Numbered from the stretch's first letter, positions 14,332 through 23,166 are shown. The stretch is DNA of 64,000 nt from Anaerolineales bacterium (GCA_030018695.1 JASEHI010000001.1:60391-124390), one strand, 5' to 3'. The notes: generated by a model not told the origin, from the sequence alone. Numbers and translations are program-made.

Positions 14332-15282
14332 TTATTTCTTCTCTTTCGGCAAATTCTGCTGCGCCAGCGCGGCCATGCCGCTGATGCCGCCCAGGTTCAT
14401 CGTGTCCACCGCGCTGCTGGGGACGATGATCAGCGCGCCCTTCTCTTTCAGACCCTCGAAGAGCATGTTCATCGCCCGCAGGTGCAGGGCGGTGGGATTA
14501 TCCACGTAGGCTTTGGATGCCTCGGCAAAACTATCGGCGATTTGCATCTCGGATTCGCCCAGGATGACGCGCGCCTGGCGCTCGCGCTCGGCTTGCGCCT
14601 GGCGGGACATGGCGTCCTCGAGATCCTGCGGGATGACGATATCGCGGATCTCGACCGACTGCACGGCCACGCCCCACGGGGTGGTGCGCTCGTCAATCAC
14701 CATCTGTAGTTCCTTGTCAATCGCGCTGCGCCCGACGAGAATATCCGCCAGCATCATGCGCCCGATGATGTCGCGCAATGCGGTCTGCGCCGCCCAGTCC
14801 ACCGCAGCGCGGTAGTTCTCGACTTCCAGAGCGGCCTTTTCGGCATCCCAGACCATCCAGAACAGCACCGCGTCCACGTCCACCGGGACGGTATCCTTCG
14901 TCAGCGTCTTTTGAGCGGCAAAGGGCGTGACCATCACTCGGTGATCAATCCAGGTCGGGGTGGTTTCGACGATAGGAATGATCCAGAACGGTCCCGGCCC
15001 GGCCAGTTTGTGGAATTTGCCCAGCCGCAGGACGATGGCCTTTTCCCACTGCGAGGCTACCTTCAATGCAAACAGGAGGTAGATGCCAATCAGGGTCAGG
15101 CCGATGGTGGTGAGGCCGGTGATATTGTCCGCCACGCCATTTTCAGGCATGAGGATGGCGCTCAAAATGGCCGCCAGCATGAAAATTCCGAACAACGCCC
15201 CGGCGACGCCCGGAATGTGCGGATTGGGTTGTTGGCTTTTCTGGCGGGTGGATTGTTCTTTAGACATGGTTGTCGGGCTCAT
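14332..15282 (-). CDS. SPFH/band-7 (slipin) family membrane protein
   Basis: The start at 15282 is chosen because AAAAAAGGAG precedes it; the ORF could run to 15333. The 316-residue product has two N-terminal helices (about residues 30-85) and then the SPFH domain: EKAIVLRLGKFHKLAGPGPFWIIPIVETTPTWIDHRV, followed by the QAQAERERQARVILGESEMQIA coiled-coil. Slipins form oligomeric membrane microdomains and are often paired with proteases; no NfeD or ClpP-type partner is adjacent here. It is transcribed with the GntR regulator upstream and the exporter genes downstream. Confidence 0.85.
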   Translation of the reverse strand: MSPTTMSKEQSTRQKSQQPNPHIPGVAGALFGIFMLAAILSAILMPENGVADNITGLTTIGLTLIGIYLLFALKVASQWEKAIVLRLGKFHKLAGPGPFWIIPIVETTPTWIDHRVMVTPFAAQKTLTKDTVPVDVDAVLFWMVWDAEKAALEVENYRAAVDWAAQTALRDIIGRMMLADILVGRSAIDKELQMVIDERTTPWGVAVQSVEIRDIVIPQDLEDAMSRQAQAERERQARVILGESEMQIADSFAEASKAYVDNPTALHLRAMNMLFEGLKEKGALIIVPSSAVDTMNLGGISGMAALAQQNLPKEKK

Positions 15283-15307
15283 TTCATTCTCCTTTTTTGG
15301 GTGCAGG

Positions 15308-15757
15308 TTAATGATCTGGATTTGAATTGTCATCCATGACAGGCTGCCAGTCAGCCGCCTGGTCTTGCCGAGTAGGCGCTGCGCGCAGGAGTTTGGTCAA
15401 CTCTTCCGGCGAGACGCCCAGACGGGCTGCGTCGGTCAGATAGCGCTGGGTGAGGGCTTCCACGGCCTCATGCCGGATGTTCTCGATCATCTCCGGCGGC
15501 GGCATCTCCAGGATGTACGTGCCGCGCCCCTGCTGGGTCGAGATGACGCCCGCTTCGTCCAGAATGCGGTAGGCGCGGGCGATGGTGTTAAAGTTGACGC
15601 GCAATTCCAAAGCCAGGGCGCGGACGGTGGGGAGCTGGTCGCCCGGCTTGAGTTTCCCGGCGGCAAATTGCTGTTTGATCTGCTCGATGATTTGCAGGTA
15701 GATTGGCACGCCGGAGCGCAGGTCAAGGTGGATGGTTTCGCCGAAATTCTTGTTCAT
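15308..15757 (-). CDS. YtrA-subfamily GntR transcriptional regulator
   Basis: A 149-residue regulator with the winged-helix DNA-binding domain: GVPIYLQIIEQIKQQFAAGKLKPGDQLPTVRALALELRVNFNTIARAYRILDEAGVI. It has only a short C-terminal helical tail, as in YtrA regulators that control adjacent ABC exporter operons. It heads a minus-strand operon of slipin, PLDc_N, ABC ATPase and permease, and probably represses its own promoter. Part of the C-terminus (LLRAAPTRQDQ) is encoded by a copy of the CCGAGTAGGCG repeat element. Confidence 0.85.
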   Translation of the reverse strand: MNKNFGETIHLDLRSGVPIYLQIIEQIKQQFAAGKLKPGDQLPTVRALALELRVNFNTIARAYRILDEAGVISTQQGRGTYILEMPPPEMIENIRHEAVEALTQRYLTDAARLGVSPEELTKLLRAAPTRQDQAADWQPVMDDNSNPDH

Positions 15758-15815
15758 AGGAATTGTATCATTGTATGATTGTACTAATTGTATGCCGATG
15801 TTACGACTTTGTCAA
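15758..15815 (-). promoter_or_regulatory. Promoter and iterated operator of the YtrA-type operon
   Basis: On the minus strand TTGACA (15810-15815) and TACAAT (15787-15792) are separated by 17 bp. Downstream of the -10 come further TACAAT words (about 15778, 15769, 15761) at roughly 8-9-bp spacing, a likely autoregulatory site for the GntR protein encoded just after. Confidence 0.7.
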
Positions 15816-15907
15816 GTCCTTTAGTTATTGTGACATTCGTCACTTTTTTTTATTTTTGCCTGATGTATGCTGTATATACAACAATCCATATTTTGGAGGC
15901 GCTCAAA

Positions 15908-16603
15908 ATGACACGTCTCAAATTCCCGCAAATCACAATAGAGAATTTGACTTCAACGCTGACCCTTCTGATTTTAAGTGTACAGGTGATTTTGCTTGTG
16001 TTACTTTCAACCAGAATCGGGAGACTCGAAAAAATATTCGCCAACCTGGCTGGAGGAAATGTTCCTCCACCAATACCTGTTGTCGTTGAACGCACTCCAG
16101 ATGAGCGCGGACAGGTAATCGGGCCAGATAACGCTGAGGTTACAATCGTTGAGTTTTCTGATTTTGAGTGCCCCTATTGCGCTGACGCTGTGCCGGTCAT
16201 AAAAGAAATTCTCGAAAAATACCCATCTCAGGTCCGCTTTGTATATCGACATTTTCCTCTGACGGATATTCACTCTAATGCGTTTCGCGCCGCAGAGGCA
16301 GCCGAAGGCGCCGGCGAACAGGGGAAGTTTTGGGAGATGCACGACAAACTGTTTGCCAATCAAACCGCATTGGACATAGAAAATTTACGCCAATACGCCG
16401 CTGAAATAAATTTGGATCTGGCACTGTTTGCCGTCTGTCTGGAAAGCGGCCGCGCCAGGGCTGCAATCGAGCTAGATCTCGCCGATGGGGAAAAATATGG
16501 GGTGAACAGCACCCCAACTTTCTTTGTCAATAACATGATGGTAATAGGCGACTCTGAATTAGATGATGCAGTAGAAAATGTTCTGAGCAAATCTAATGAG
16601 TAG
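15908..16603 (+). CDS. DsbA-like membrane-anchored thiol oxidoreductase
   Basis: The start at 15908 follows TTGGAGGCG. The 231-residue protein has a signal anchor (about residues 13-33), a short linker and a DsbA/DSBA-like thioredoxin fold: GPDNAEVTIVEFSDFECPYCADAVPVIKEIL with the CPYC active site, and VNSTPTFFV holding the cis-proline loop. It acts outside the membrane to form or exchange disulfides. The very next gene, 33 bp downstream, encodes a secreted protein with 17 mature cysteines, a plausible substrate. The region is visibly AT-richer than its surroundings. Confidence 0.85.
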   Translation: MTRLKFPQITIENLTSTLTLLILSVQVILLVLLSTRIGRLEKIFANLAGGNVPPPIPVVVERTPDERGQVIGPDNAEVTIVEFSDFECPYCADAVPVIKEILEKYPSQVRFVYRHFPLTDIHSNAFRAAEAAEGAGEQGKFWEMHDKLFANQTALDIENLRQYAAEINLDLALFAVCLESGRARAAIELDLADGEKYGVNSTPTFFVNNMMVIGDSELDDAVENVLSKSNE

Positions 16604-16636
16604 TTTTGATTTCCTGTTTGTGAAAGGAGTACCACT

Positions 16637-17020
16637 ATGAGAACACTTCGCATTTTAGTTGGCTGTCTATTGCTGGCCGTCACAGTTGTCAATACTGTTT
16701 ATGTGTATGCCCAAGGGGAAGATTCCTTTGGCTGTGGAGGAGATATTCAAACAATCTCCATAGACGAGGTACCTGGCTGTAAAGTACCTTGTGACTCTCG
16801 CTCAATGTGCCGTCAGTATGCATACCACTACCGTACGCCGTGCGGTCGGGATTGTAGTAATGAAGAACAACAATTAAAGCATTATTGTGTAAGATGTTGC
16901 TATCCCAAGCAGTGTAGATGCGGCAATTGGGATTGCTGGCCCATTGGATGTGTCTACAATGAAAACTGTCCCTCTTATTATCTACCGGATGTTTGTGGCA
17001 GTTGCAGCGGAGGTTGTTGA
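16637..17020 (+). CDS. Secreted cysteine-rich protein
   Basis: A 127-residue protein with a signal peptide (MRTLRILVGCLLLAVTVVNTVYVYAQ, cleavage probably near YAQ-GED). The mature part of about 100 residues contains 17 cysteines, often in pairs (HYCVRCCYPKQCRCGNWDCW) and ends CGSCSGGC, with many Tyr and Trp. No known family is recognised. It could be a disulfide-rich surface or metal-binding protein, a small toxin or a structural peptide. A strong AAAGGAG site precedes the start. The DsbA-like gene upstream and the solute-binding lipoprotein 15 bp downstream suggest one transcript. Confidence 0.75.
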   Translation: MRTLRILVGCLLLAVTVVNTVYVYAQGEDSFGCGGDIQTISIDEVPGCKVPCDSRSMCRQYAYHYRTPCGRDCSNEEQQLKHYCVRCCYPKQCRCGNWDCWPIGCVYNENCPSYYLPDVCGSCSGGC

Positions 17021-17035
17021 GAGGAGAGCCAGTAC

Positions 17036-18922
17036 ATGGATAAGCAGAGTTCAATTTCCTCCCCGCACAAGTCACTGCCCAATGCGCTTTTGTTCATTTT
17101 GGCCGTATTGTTCAGCAGCCTGTGGCTTGCCAGTTGCCAACCGGCAACAAGCGGTTTCGGAAATCCTCATCCACTGCTTGGCGATGTGCGCGTCCGACGG
17201 GGAATAGCCTACTGCACCAACCGCGCTGCGCTGTTTCATGCGGTCTATCCATGGGTGGACAATAGCGAGCCGTTCGTCATGGATGCTCTGCTCCCAACCG
17301 TGCACCTGCTTTACCAGCAGCTCGGATCCGACTTTTCCCGTTACCCCTTTGATCCCGAACGCGGCCAAGCCTTGTTTGAAGAGGCCGGCTGGAAACTGAT
17401 TGAAGGTGCTACCTATCGTACCAACGTACAGGGGCAGGAAATGACTCTCACCTTGATTACAACACTGTCCCAATTCAGGCAAACATGGACAACCGCCTTC
17501 GCGGAGCAAATGGCGGCTTGCGGACTGAGGGTGGAGCGGGTGCATGTACCAGCAGAGGAATTCTTTGCCGAGGGGGGCATTCTGAGCCAGCGCGAATTTG
17601 ACCTGGCGGCGCTTGCCACTCGGCATAGCCAGAGCAACGGCAGCGAACTGAGCGAATACCGTTGTGACCGCATCCCTACCGCCGAAAACAACTGGCAGGG
17701 GGATAATTTTTCCGGCTGGTGCAATCCCAAATTCGACCTTGCCCTTCAGCATGTCCAAAATACCCTGCTTAACAAGGATTATCTGGCAGCATATCGCATT
17801 CTCCAACGTGAATACTCCGATGAACTGCCCGGCCTTCCCCTGTTCTCGCGAGTGGAGACTTGTGTAACGCAGCCGAACCTTATGAACTTTGTCCCCACAG
17901 ATATTTTCACCTGGAACGCCGCACAATGGACAATCCCGGGCAGGGACGTTATCGTGATCGGCAGTAAATCAGAACCCGTTTCGCTGTATGAACCGGGCGC
18001 ATTCATTGCTGACCTAATTCGGGCAATGGTATTTGGCACTGATGTTGTGCGGCGGGATTTTCTATTCCAACCAGTCATGCTCAAGCATTTGCCAAGCGTT
18101 GAAAACGGTGAGGTTCTCATCAACACCATTGAGGTCCGCGCGGGCACAACAGTAGTGGATGCCCATGGAACACTTGTTGAAGTCAACTCAGGCACACGCA
18201 TCCAAAACGCAAAAGGGGAAGAAGTAGAATATACGGGAGGCACTGTCGAGATGCGTCAACTCACGGTGACCTATGAATTCGTGGATGGCCTGATGTGGTC
18301 CGATGGCGTTCCAGTTTCGCGCCGCGACTATGCGCTGGCTTATCGCCTACTCTGTGAATTCTATCAAAGCCAACGCGAGGTATATCCTATTCCCCTCCCT
18401 CGTGATTATATTGAGAAAGTGGATTTCAGCAGCGATACCTCGTATCAGGTGACTTGGAAACCCGGCTACCAAGGCTGGATTGCGAATTACCCCGGCCCTG
18501 CTTATTTTGAACCACCCATTGGAAGACTGCCAGCGCATTACACACTCGAGGATGGGCGGAAGCTGGCAGAGATTTCAACCTCAGAATGGATTTGGCTTAT
18601 GCAGGAGGTAAAGACTCCACCAGCAGCGGGGCCATATTCAATCGCTCGCTGGGAATCCGGCAAAGAGATAGTTTTCACGGCCAATCCGTTTTACTATCAA
18701 GGCCCCCCGGCTACATCCACCATCGTCATTCGCTTTATTCCACAGAATGAGACCGCCAACCATTTCCTGCGGGGGGAAGTGGATGTGTTGTGCTCGGACT
18801 CGCTCATGCCTGAACACATTGAGATGTTGCTGCCCATGCAGGAAGCCGGAACGGCGCTTTTGTATTTCTACCCATCGCCAATCTATGAGTATCTCGCCTT
18901 CCACCTGTGGGAGGTAAGGTAA
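17036..18922 (+). CDS. Circularly permuted family-5 solute-binding lipoprotein
   Basis: A lipoprotein signal ends in LASC (Cys at about residue 34). The mature protein starts with what is normally the C-terminal half of SBP family 5: LLGDVRVRRGIAYCTNRAAL, YPFDPERGQALFEEAGW and the usual end LPGLPLFSR. The normal N-terminal half then follows: GRDVIVIGSKSEPVSLYEPG, EFVDGLMWSDGVPVSRRDYA and PSPIYEYLAFHL, where the chain stops. Aligning with the neighbour at 19234 shows that all segments are present but in swapped order. It probably binds a peptide or other solute outside the membrane. No permease genes are adjacent. Confidence 0.75.
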   Translation: MDKQSSISSPHKSLPNALLFILAVLFSSLWLASCQPATSGFGNPHPLLGDVRVRRGIAYCTNRAALFHAVYPWVDNSEPFVMDALLPTVHLLYQQLGSDFSRYPFDPERGQALFEEAGWKLIEGATYRTNVQGQEMTLTLITTLSQFRQTWTTAFAEQMAACGLRVERVHVPAEEFFAEGGILSQREFDLAALATRHSQSNGSELSEYRCDRIPTAENNWQGDNFSGWCNPKFDLALQHVQNTLLNKDYLAAYRILQREYSDELPGLPLFSRVETCVTQPNLMNFVPTDIFTWNAAQWTIPGRDVIVIGSKSEPVSLYEPGAFIADLIRAMVFGTDVVRRDFLFQPVMLKHLPSVENGEVLINTIEVRAGTTVVDAHGTLVEVNSGTRIQNAKGEEVEYTGGTVEMRQLTVTYEFVDGLMWSDGVPVSRRDYALAYRLLCEFYQSQREVYPIPLPRDYIEKVDFSSDTSYQVTWKPGYQGWIANYPGPAYFEPPIGRLPAHYTLEDGRKLAEISTSEWIWLMQEVKTPPAAGPYSIARWESGKEIVFTANPFYYQGPPATSTIVIRFIPQNETANHFLRGEVDVLCSDSLMPEHIEMLLPMQEAGTALLYFYPSPIYEYLAFHLWEVR

Positions 18923-18925
18923 GAT

Positions 18926-19108
18926 GTGAATAAGCCCGACTTTTCGTTCACAACCAGAATCAGCCATTACAAATGCTGTCTGAATTATTGCCAATGGGGA
19001 TGCAACAAATGCAGGAAAAACGCGTACCCTTACAATATTTGCTACTGCTCCCACGAGGATCTTGTTTCCTGCGGAGGTGGACAGTGCGGTCGTTTTCCAC
19101 AGCCCTGA
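18926..19108 (+). CDS. Possible small cysteine-rich peptide
   Basis: A GTG-started ORF of 60 codons begins 4 bases after the stop of the permuted lipoprotein gene, with GGAGG 12 bp upstream. The product holds nine cysteines (HYKCCLNYCQWGCNKC and later ICYC, SCGGGQC) and no signal peptide. It resembles the composition of the 16637 protein but cannot be aligned with confidence. It may also be a chance frame in a decaying region; the 18923-19233 gap holds nothing else that is convincing. Confidence 0.3.
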   Translation: MNKPDFSFTTRISHYKCCLNYCQWGCNKCRKNAYPYNICYCSHEDLVSCGGGQCGRFPQP

Positions 19109-19233
19109 TAGCAGATGTATAATTTCAGAGGTTGACCAATGTGGTGTTGTGGTGCTGCCAGTGGCCTGATGAGCCTTTCCCATTGATCCTTTCGAAAGCC
19201 GCTCACATGTGAACCGGCAATGAGGTGCTTGCG

Positions 19234-22089
19234 ATGGGCTTTCTCCAGCGAAAGTGCGCTCTCTCATGGGTGGCTATTGCGCTGCTATTTGCGGCCACCA
19301 ATGGTTGTACTACTGGCGCGCCATCTAACCCATCTTCAGTGGCAACAAAATCAATACCAGAGGCGACCGCTACGCTGCCGGCCTTTTCGACACCTGTTCC
19401 AGGCAGCCCGGGTAGCGCCGAAAATCCTATCATTATAGGCGCTGAATATGCCGGTGCTTACGACCCCGCGCTGCTGGATCGCTGGCAGGAATGGGCCGAA
19501 AGATTAGAGAATGCGACCGGCCTGAGTTTCGTCGTCGAACCGGGCCCGCCAACCGAACTGGAACTGTTGGAGGCCATGCGCACGGGGGAAATCGGCTTGG
19601 CTTTTCTTACCCCCCTCGCCTATGCCTTTGGACACGAGCGAGGCTGGGTGAAACCGGCTGCTAACGCAGTAGCTACCTGGAACGGGCAGGATGCCAGGCG
19701 CATTATGTTCATCGCCCGCACAGGTACCGGCCTCCATCCAGGCGAGCCGCCTCAAGTCTTCGAGCAATTAAAAGATAAGCGCCCTTGCTATCGGAAACTT
19801 TATCCGCAACTGCCCAGTCTGGCTCCACTTGAGGAATATATCCTCCCTTCTGGCTTATTGGCACTCAATTCGGTCACGACTGGCGCTCCGGTATTTGTTG
19901 GGGGCAGCGATGGCTTTGGCAATGTAGAAGTTGGCGTTTTCTCCAAGGGCTGTGACTTTGCGGCCGTGGATGCATTGCCTCCAGAGCAATTTAGAAACAA
20001 TCTGCCGGAAGGATTATCCGACTTTTCCCGCTGGGCGCAGGAGATGCAGATTCTCTATACTACTCCTCCCATCAATCCATTGGGTGTGATAGCCCTCTCT
20101 TCCACCTTGCCCCAATCGGTACAAGCCCAGATTGCTCATGCCATTGTCTCAATCCCCGGCTTGGATACAGAAATAAAGGAAGTAGATTTTAATGAGTCCC
20201 TGTACAATGAATTCGAGCGTATCGTTGCAGCCTCCGGCGTAGACATCCATAAATATCTCCGTGTATCATGGTGGGCACCGGAAGCGGCAATTTCAGCTGA
20301 TAACCAGTGGGTGGCTCCTCCAAAAGATACGTTGGTAGCAGATGTCCCCATACAGGGAGGCGCGCCCTTTCTCCCTTTCTGGATTTATCAATCTTTGAAC
20401 AGCTTGGTGATTCCCGCAATCTACGCTGAATTGGCCCGACTCGATGCCGGTGGTAATTATTTCCCCTACCTGGCGGCCGACCTCCCCACCCTGCAGAACG
20501 GCTTGGCGCGCTTCACCGGCGCTGGCGAAGACGAGCAGTTCGTGGTCGAGTTTCGTCTGCGCCCCGGCTTGACCTGGCAGGACGGGCAGCCGCTCACGGC
20601 CGATGACCTGGTCTTCTCCTGGAACCTGGTGATGGATCCTGCCTGGCAAGGCTCACACTGGGGGCAGGCCGGCGGGTACGCCCCCGAAATCTATGTGGCT
20701 TCAGTCGAAGCTCCTGGGCCCGACCGCGTCATTTACCGCTTCATGAGCCAGCTCCAGGCGCGCGAAGCCGCCCAGACCGGCGGCAGGTTGGGTATCCCAT
20801 CGTATGCTGCCAGTCTGGCCGGGCAGTCCGGCCCGGTGGTGACTCTGGATTATATGGATGTAGGCCGAAATGTTTTTCCCAAGCATCTCCTGGAAAATAC
20901 CACGCCCCAAAGAATTGCCTCCAGTGAATTTGCCCGCCGCCCGGTGTACGCCGGGGCCTACCGGCTGGTGGAAGGTGGGGAAATGGACAAACCGGTCGTC
21001 CTGGAGGCTTTCGACGATTTCGCTTTGGGGAGACCCCCGATCAAGCGGGTGGTGTTTGGCGCGCAATACTACTCCCCACAGGCTTCTCCCTATTGGCAGA
21101 CCCCCGACATTCTGGCGCAAGCGCTGCCAGCCGGCGCCATCCAGGCTCAATTGGGCTTGCCAGCGGCAAGATTTCGCGAAGGAGAGGATGCGAGCGGGTA
21201 TGATGTACTGACCGCCGACGCGCTGGCGAATGTCAACTGGGTATCCAGAGGATCCTGGGAAGTTCTGGATTTCAACCTCGACAATCCCCACCTGGCCGAT
21301 TTAAGAGTGCGCCAGGCCATCGCCCATGCGATTGACCGGCAGGCGATCATAGACCAGATCCTGCTTGGTCACGGAGAGCAAATGAGAAGTTACCTGCCTG
21401 CCTGGCATCCGCTCTACGCGGGGGACGCAATGCTGCCCGATTATGCCTATGATCCGGGCCAGGCCCGCGCCCTTCTTGAAGCAGCCGGATACGATCTCAG
21501 CCAATATCCTGCCGTGCATCCCAGCCGCGGCGCGCTGACATTGCAGTTGGCTTCCATGGACGTGTACGTTTATCCGCGTCCGCCCATCGCGGCCATGATT
21601 CAGGAGCAGCTTGCCGGGGTGGGCATCCAGGTTGAAGTGGAGTTCTATACCTGGCCCGAATTCGAGGGAGATGATTGTTCGGCCATCCGAAACGGGCGCA
21701 AGTTCGATTTGGGGCTGGCCGCTTGGATGGGTATGGATCTTTATCCCCTCGGGTGGGTGGAGCAGGTAACGGCGATTGCAAGCATCCCCACGGCGAAGAA
21801 CGGCTGCCCCTATGAAAAATCCAACTGGTCGGGTTGGCGCAACCCTGAGGCTGAAACCCTTCGGGTCCAGTTGCATGATGGCCTGCTCGCTCTCGAACGT
21901 CCGGATGAATACCTTGAACTATGGGCCGAGCACCAACGCCTGTGGGCAACCGATTTGCCCAGCCTGCCACTGTTCAGTATGGAGCGCCCGGTGGTGACAG
22001 CGCCGCAACTGCTGGGCGTGCGGCCCAGTCCCTTTGCTTTCGCTGGCGTGGAGGATACGTGGAATATCTTCGCGTGGGTGCTGAAATGA
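19234..22089 (+). CDS. Fusion lipoprotein: PhnD-like domain plus family-5 solute-binding domain
   Basis: The ATG at 19234 is preferred (GAGGTG upstream); a GTG at 19225 is possible. The signal ends in a lipobox-like ATNGC. Residues about 70-345 look like a phosphonate/phosphite-type binding protein (ELLEAMRTGEIGLAFLTPLAYAFGHERGW and later GLLALNSVTTGAPVFVGGSD). From about 370 to the end is a complete SBP family-5 domain in normal order (RLRPGLTWQDGQPLTADDLVFSW, WEVLDFNLDNPHLADLRVRQAI, LPSLPLFSME). Two ligand-binding domains in one lipoprotein are unusual. The pair with the permuted gene upstream suggests related origin. No transporter subunits are adjacent. Confidence 0.75.
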   Translation: MGFLQRKCALSWVAIALLFAATNGCTTGAPSNPSSVATKSIPEATATLPAFSTPVPGSPGSAENPIIIGAEYAGAYDPALLDRWQEWAERLENATGLSFVVEPGPPTELELLEAMRTGEIGLAFLTPLAYAFGHERGWVKPAANAVATWNGQDARRIMFIARTGTGLHPGEPPQVFEQLKDKRPCYRKLYPQLPSLAPLEEYILPSGLLALNSVTTGAPVFVGGSDGFGNVEVGVFSKGCDFAAVDALPPEQFRNNLPEGLSDFSRWAQEMQILYTTPPINPLGVIALSSTLPQSVQAQIAHAIVSIPGLDTEIKEVDFNESLYNEFERIVAASGVDIHKYLRVSWWAPEAAISADNQWVAPPKDTLVADVPIQGGAPFLPFWIYQSLNSLVIPAIYAELARLDAGGNYFPYLAADLPTLQNGLARFTGAGEDEQFVVEFRLRPGLTWQDGQPLTADDLVFSWNLVMDPAWQGSHWGQAGGYAPEIYVASVEAPGPDRVIYRFMSQLQAREAAQTGGRLGIPSYAASLAGQSGPVVTLDYMDVGRNVFPKHLLENTTPQRIASSEFARRPVYAGAYRLVEGGEMDKPVVLEAFDDFALGRPPIKRVVFGAQYYSPQASPYWQTPDILAQALPAGAIQAQLGLPAARFREGEDASGYDVLTADALANVNWVSRGSWEVLDFNLDNPHLADLRVRQAIAHAIDRQAIIDQILLGHGEQMRSYLPAWHPLYAGDAMLPDYAYDPGQARALLEAAGYDLSQYPAVHPSRGALTLQLASMDVYVYPRPPIAAMIQEQLAGVGIQVEVEFYTWPEFEGDDCSAIRNGRKFDLGLAAWMGMDLYPLGWVEQVTAIASIPTAKNGCPYEKSNWSGWRNPEAETLRVQLHDGLLALERPDEYLELWAEHQRLWATDLPSLPLFSMERPVVTAPQLLGVRPSPFAFAGVEDTWNIFAWVLK

Positions 22090-22171
22090 GCAGCCGCGCC
22101 CAGGTTGCCACCGTCAATGGAAGATGCAGGATGGTGGGCTAGCGTAAAGAACATCCCGATGTCCGAAAGCA

Positions 22172-22207
22172 GAAAAAAGGCGCTTCACTCGAAGCGTCTT
22201 TTTTTTG
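22172..22207 (+). terminator. Terminator after the fusion lipoprotein gene
   Basis: AAAAAAGGCGCTTC-ACTC-GAAGCGTCTTTTTTTT is a stable stem followed by eight T. It separates the lipoprotein island from pdxS; its A-tract would also allow function on the other strand. Confidence 0.85.
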
Positions 22208-22263
22208 CCTGGCTGGCGTGGTAGAATCTAATCAGAAGTTTACATATTCAGGAGATAAGTTTT

Positions 22264-23151
22264 ATGGAACAACAAACTGGTACTTTCGCCGTCAAAAAAG
22301 GATTGGCGCAAATGCTCAAAGGCGGCGTCATCATGGACGTGGTCACGCCCGAACACGCCAAAATCGCCGAAGAGGCCGGCGCGTGCGCGGTAATGGCTTT
22401 GGAACGCGTCCCGGCCGATATCCGCGCCCAGGGCGGCGTGGCGCGCATGTCGGACCCGGAACTGATCCTAAGAATCATGGACACGGTCAGCATCCCGGTG
22501 ATGGCAAAATGCCGCATCGGGCATTTCGTCGAGGCGCAGATTCTCGAATCGCTCGGTGTGGACTACATTGACGAATCCGAGGTGCTGACCCCCGCCGATG
22601 AAGAGCATCACATTTTGAAGCACAACTTCAAGGTCCCGTTCGTCTGCGGCTGCCGCAACCTGGGCGAGGCGCTGCGGCGCATTGGCGAGGGCGCGGCGAT
22701 GATGCGCACCAAGGGCGAGGCCGGCACCGGCGACGTGGTCGAGGCCGTGCGTCATGCGCGCGCCGTGCTGGGCGAAATCCGCCGCCTGCAGACGATGGCC
22801 GATGAAGAACTGATGGCCTACGCCAAAGGAATCGGCGCGCCGTATGAACTGGTCAAAGAGACGAAAGAAATGGGCCGCATGCCGGTGGTCAACTTTGCCG
22901 CCGGAGGTATCGCCACACCCGCCGACGCGGCGCTGATGATGCAACTCGGCGTGGACGGCGTCTTCGTCGGCTCGGGTATCTTCAAATCTGGCGACCCGGC
23001 GCGGCGCGCCGCCGCCATCGTCAAGGCCACCACCCACTTCCGCGACGCCTCCATCCTGGCCGAAGTCAGCAAAAACCTCGGCGAGCCGATGGTCGGGCGC
23101 AATGTCTCCACCATGCCGGAGATCGAGAGAATCGCCGGGCGAGGCTGGTAA
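22264..23151 (+). CDS. pdxS: Pyridoxal 5'-phosphate synthase lyase subunit
   Basis: A 295-residue PdxS/SNZ protein that joins ribose 5-phosphate, glyceraldehyde 3-phosphate and ammonia to PLP. Landmarks: [54 protein letters not shown] with the catalytic Lys region, [19 protein letters not shown] and [27 protein letters not shown]. Full length for the family. Its glutaminase partner pdxT follows at 23565, but the two are unusually separated by about 410 bp containing a decayed toxin gene and its partner. CAGGAGAT precedes the ATG. Confidence 0.95.
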   Translation: MEQQTGTFAVKKGLAQMLKGGVIMDVVTPEHAKIAEEAGACAVMALERVPADIRAQGGVARMSDPELILRIMDTVSIPVMAKCRIGHFVEAQILESLGVDYIDESEVLTPADEEHHILKHNFKVPFVCGCRNLGEALRRIGEGAAMMRTKGEAGTGDVVEAVRHARAVLGEIRRLQTMADEELMAYAKGIGAPYELVKETKEMGRMPVVNFAAGGIATPADAALMMQLGVDGVFVGSGIFKSGDPARRAAAIVKATTHFRDASILAEVSKNLGEPMVGRNVSTMPEIERIAGRGW

Positions 23152-23166
23152 CGTGAGGTTCCCTTG

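Noticed and set aside
18638-19267. Minus-strand ORF of 209 codons across the gap after the permuted lipoprotein
   Set aside because: It overlaps coding sequence on both sides, and no domain or ribosome binding site is seen.
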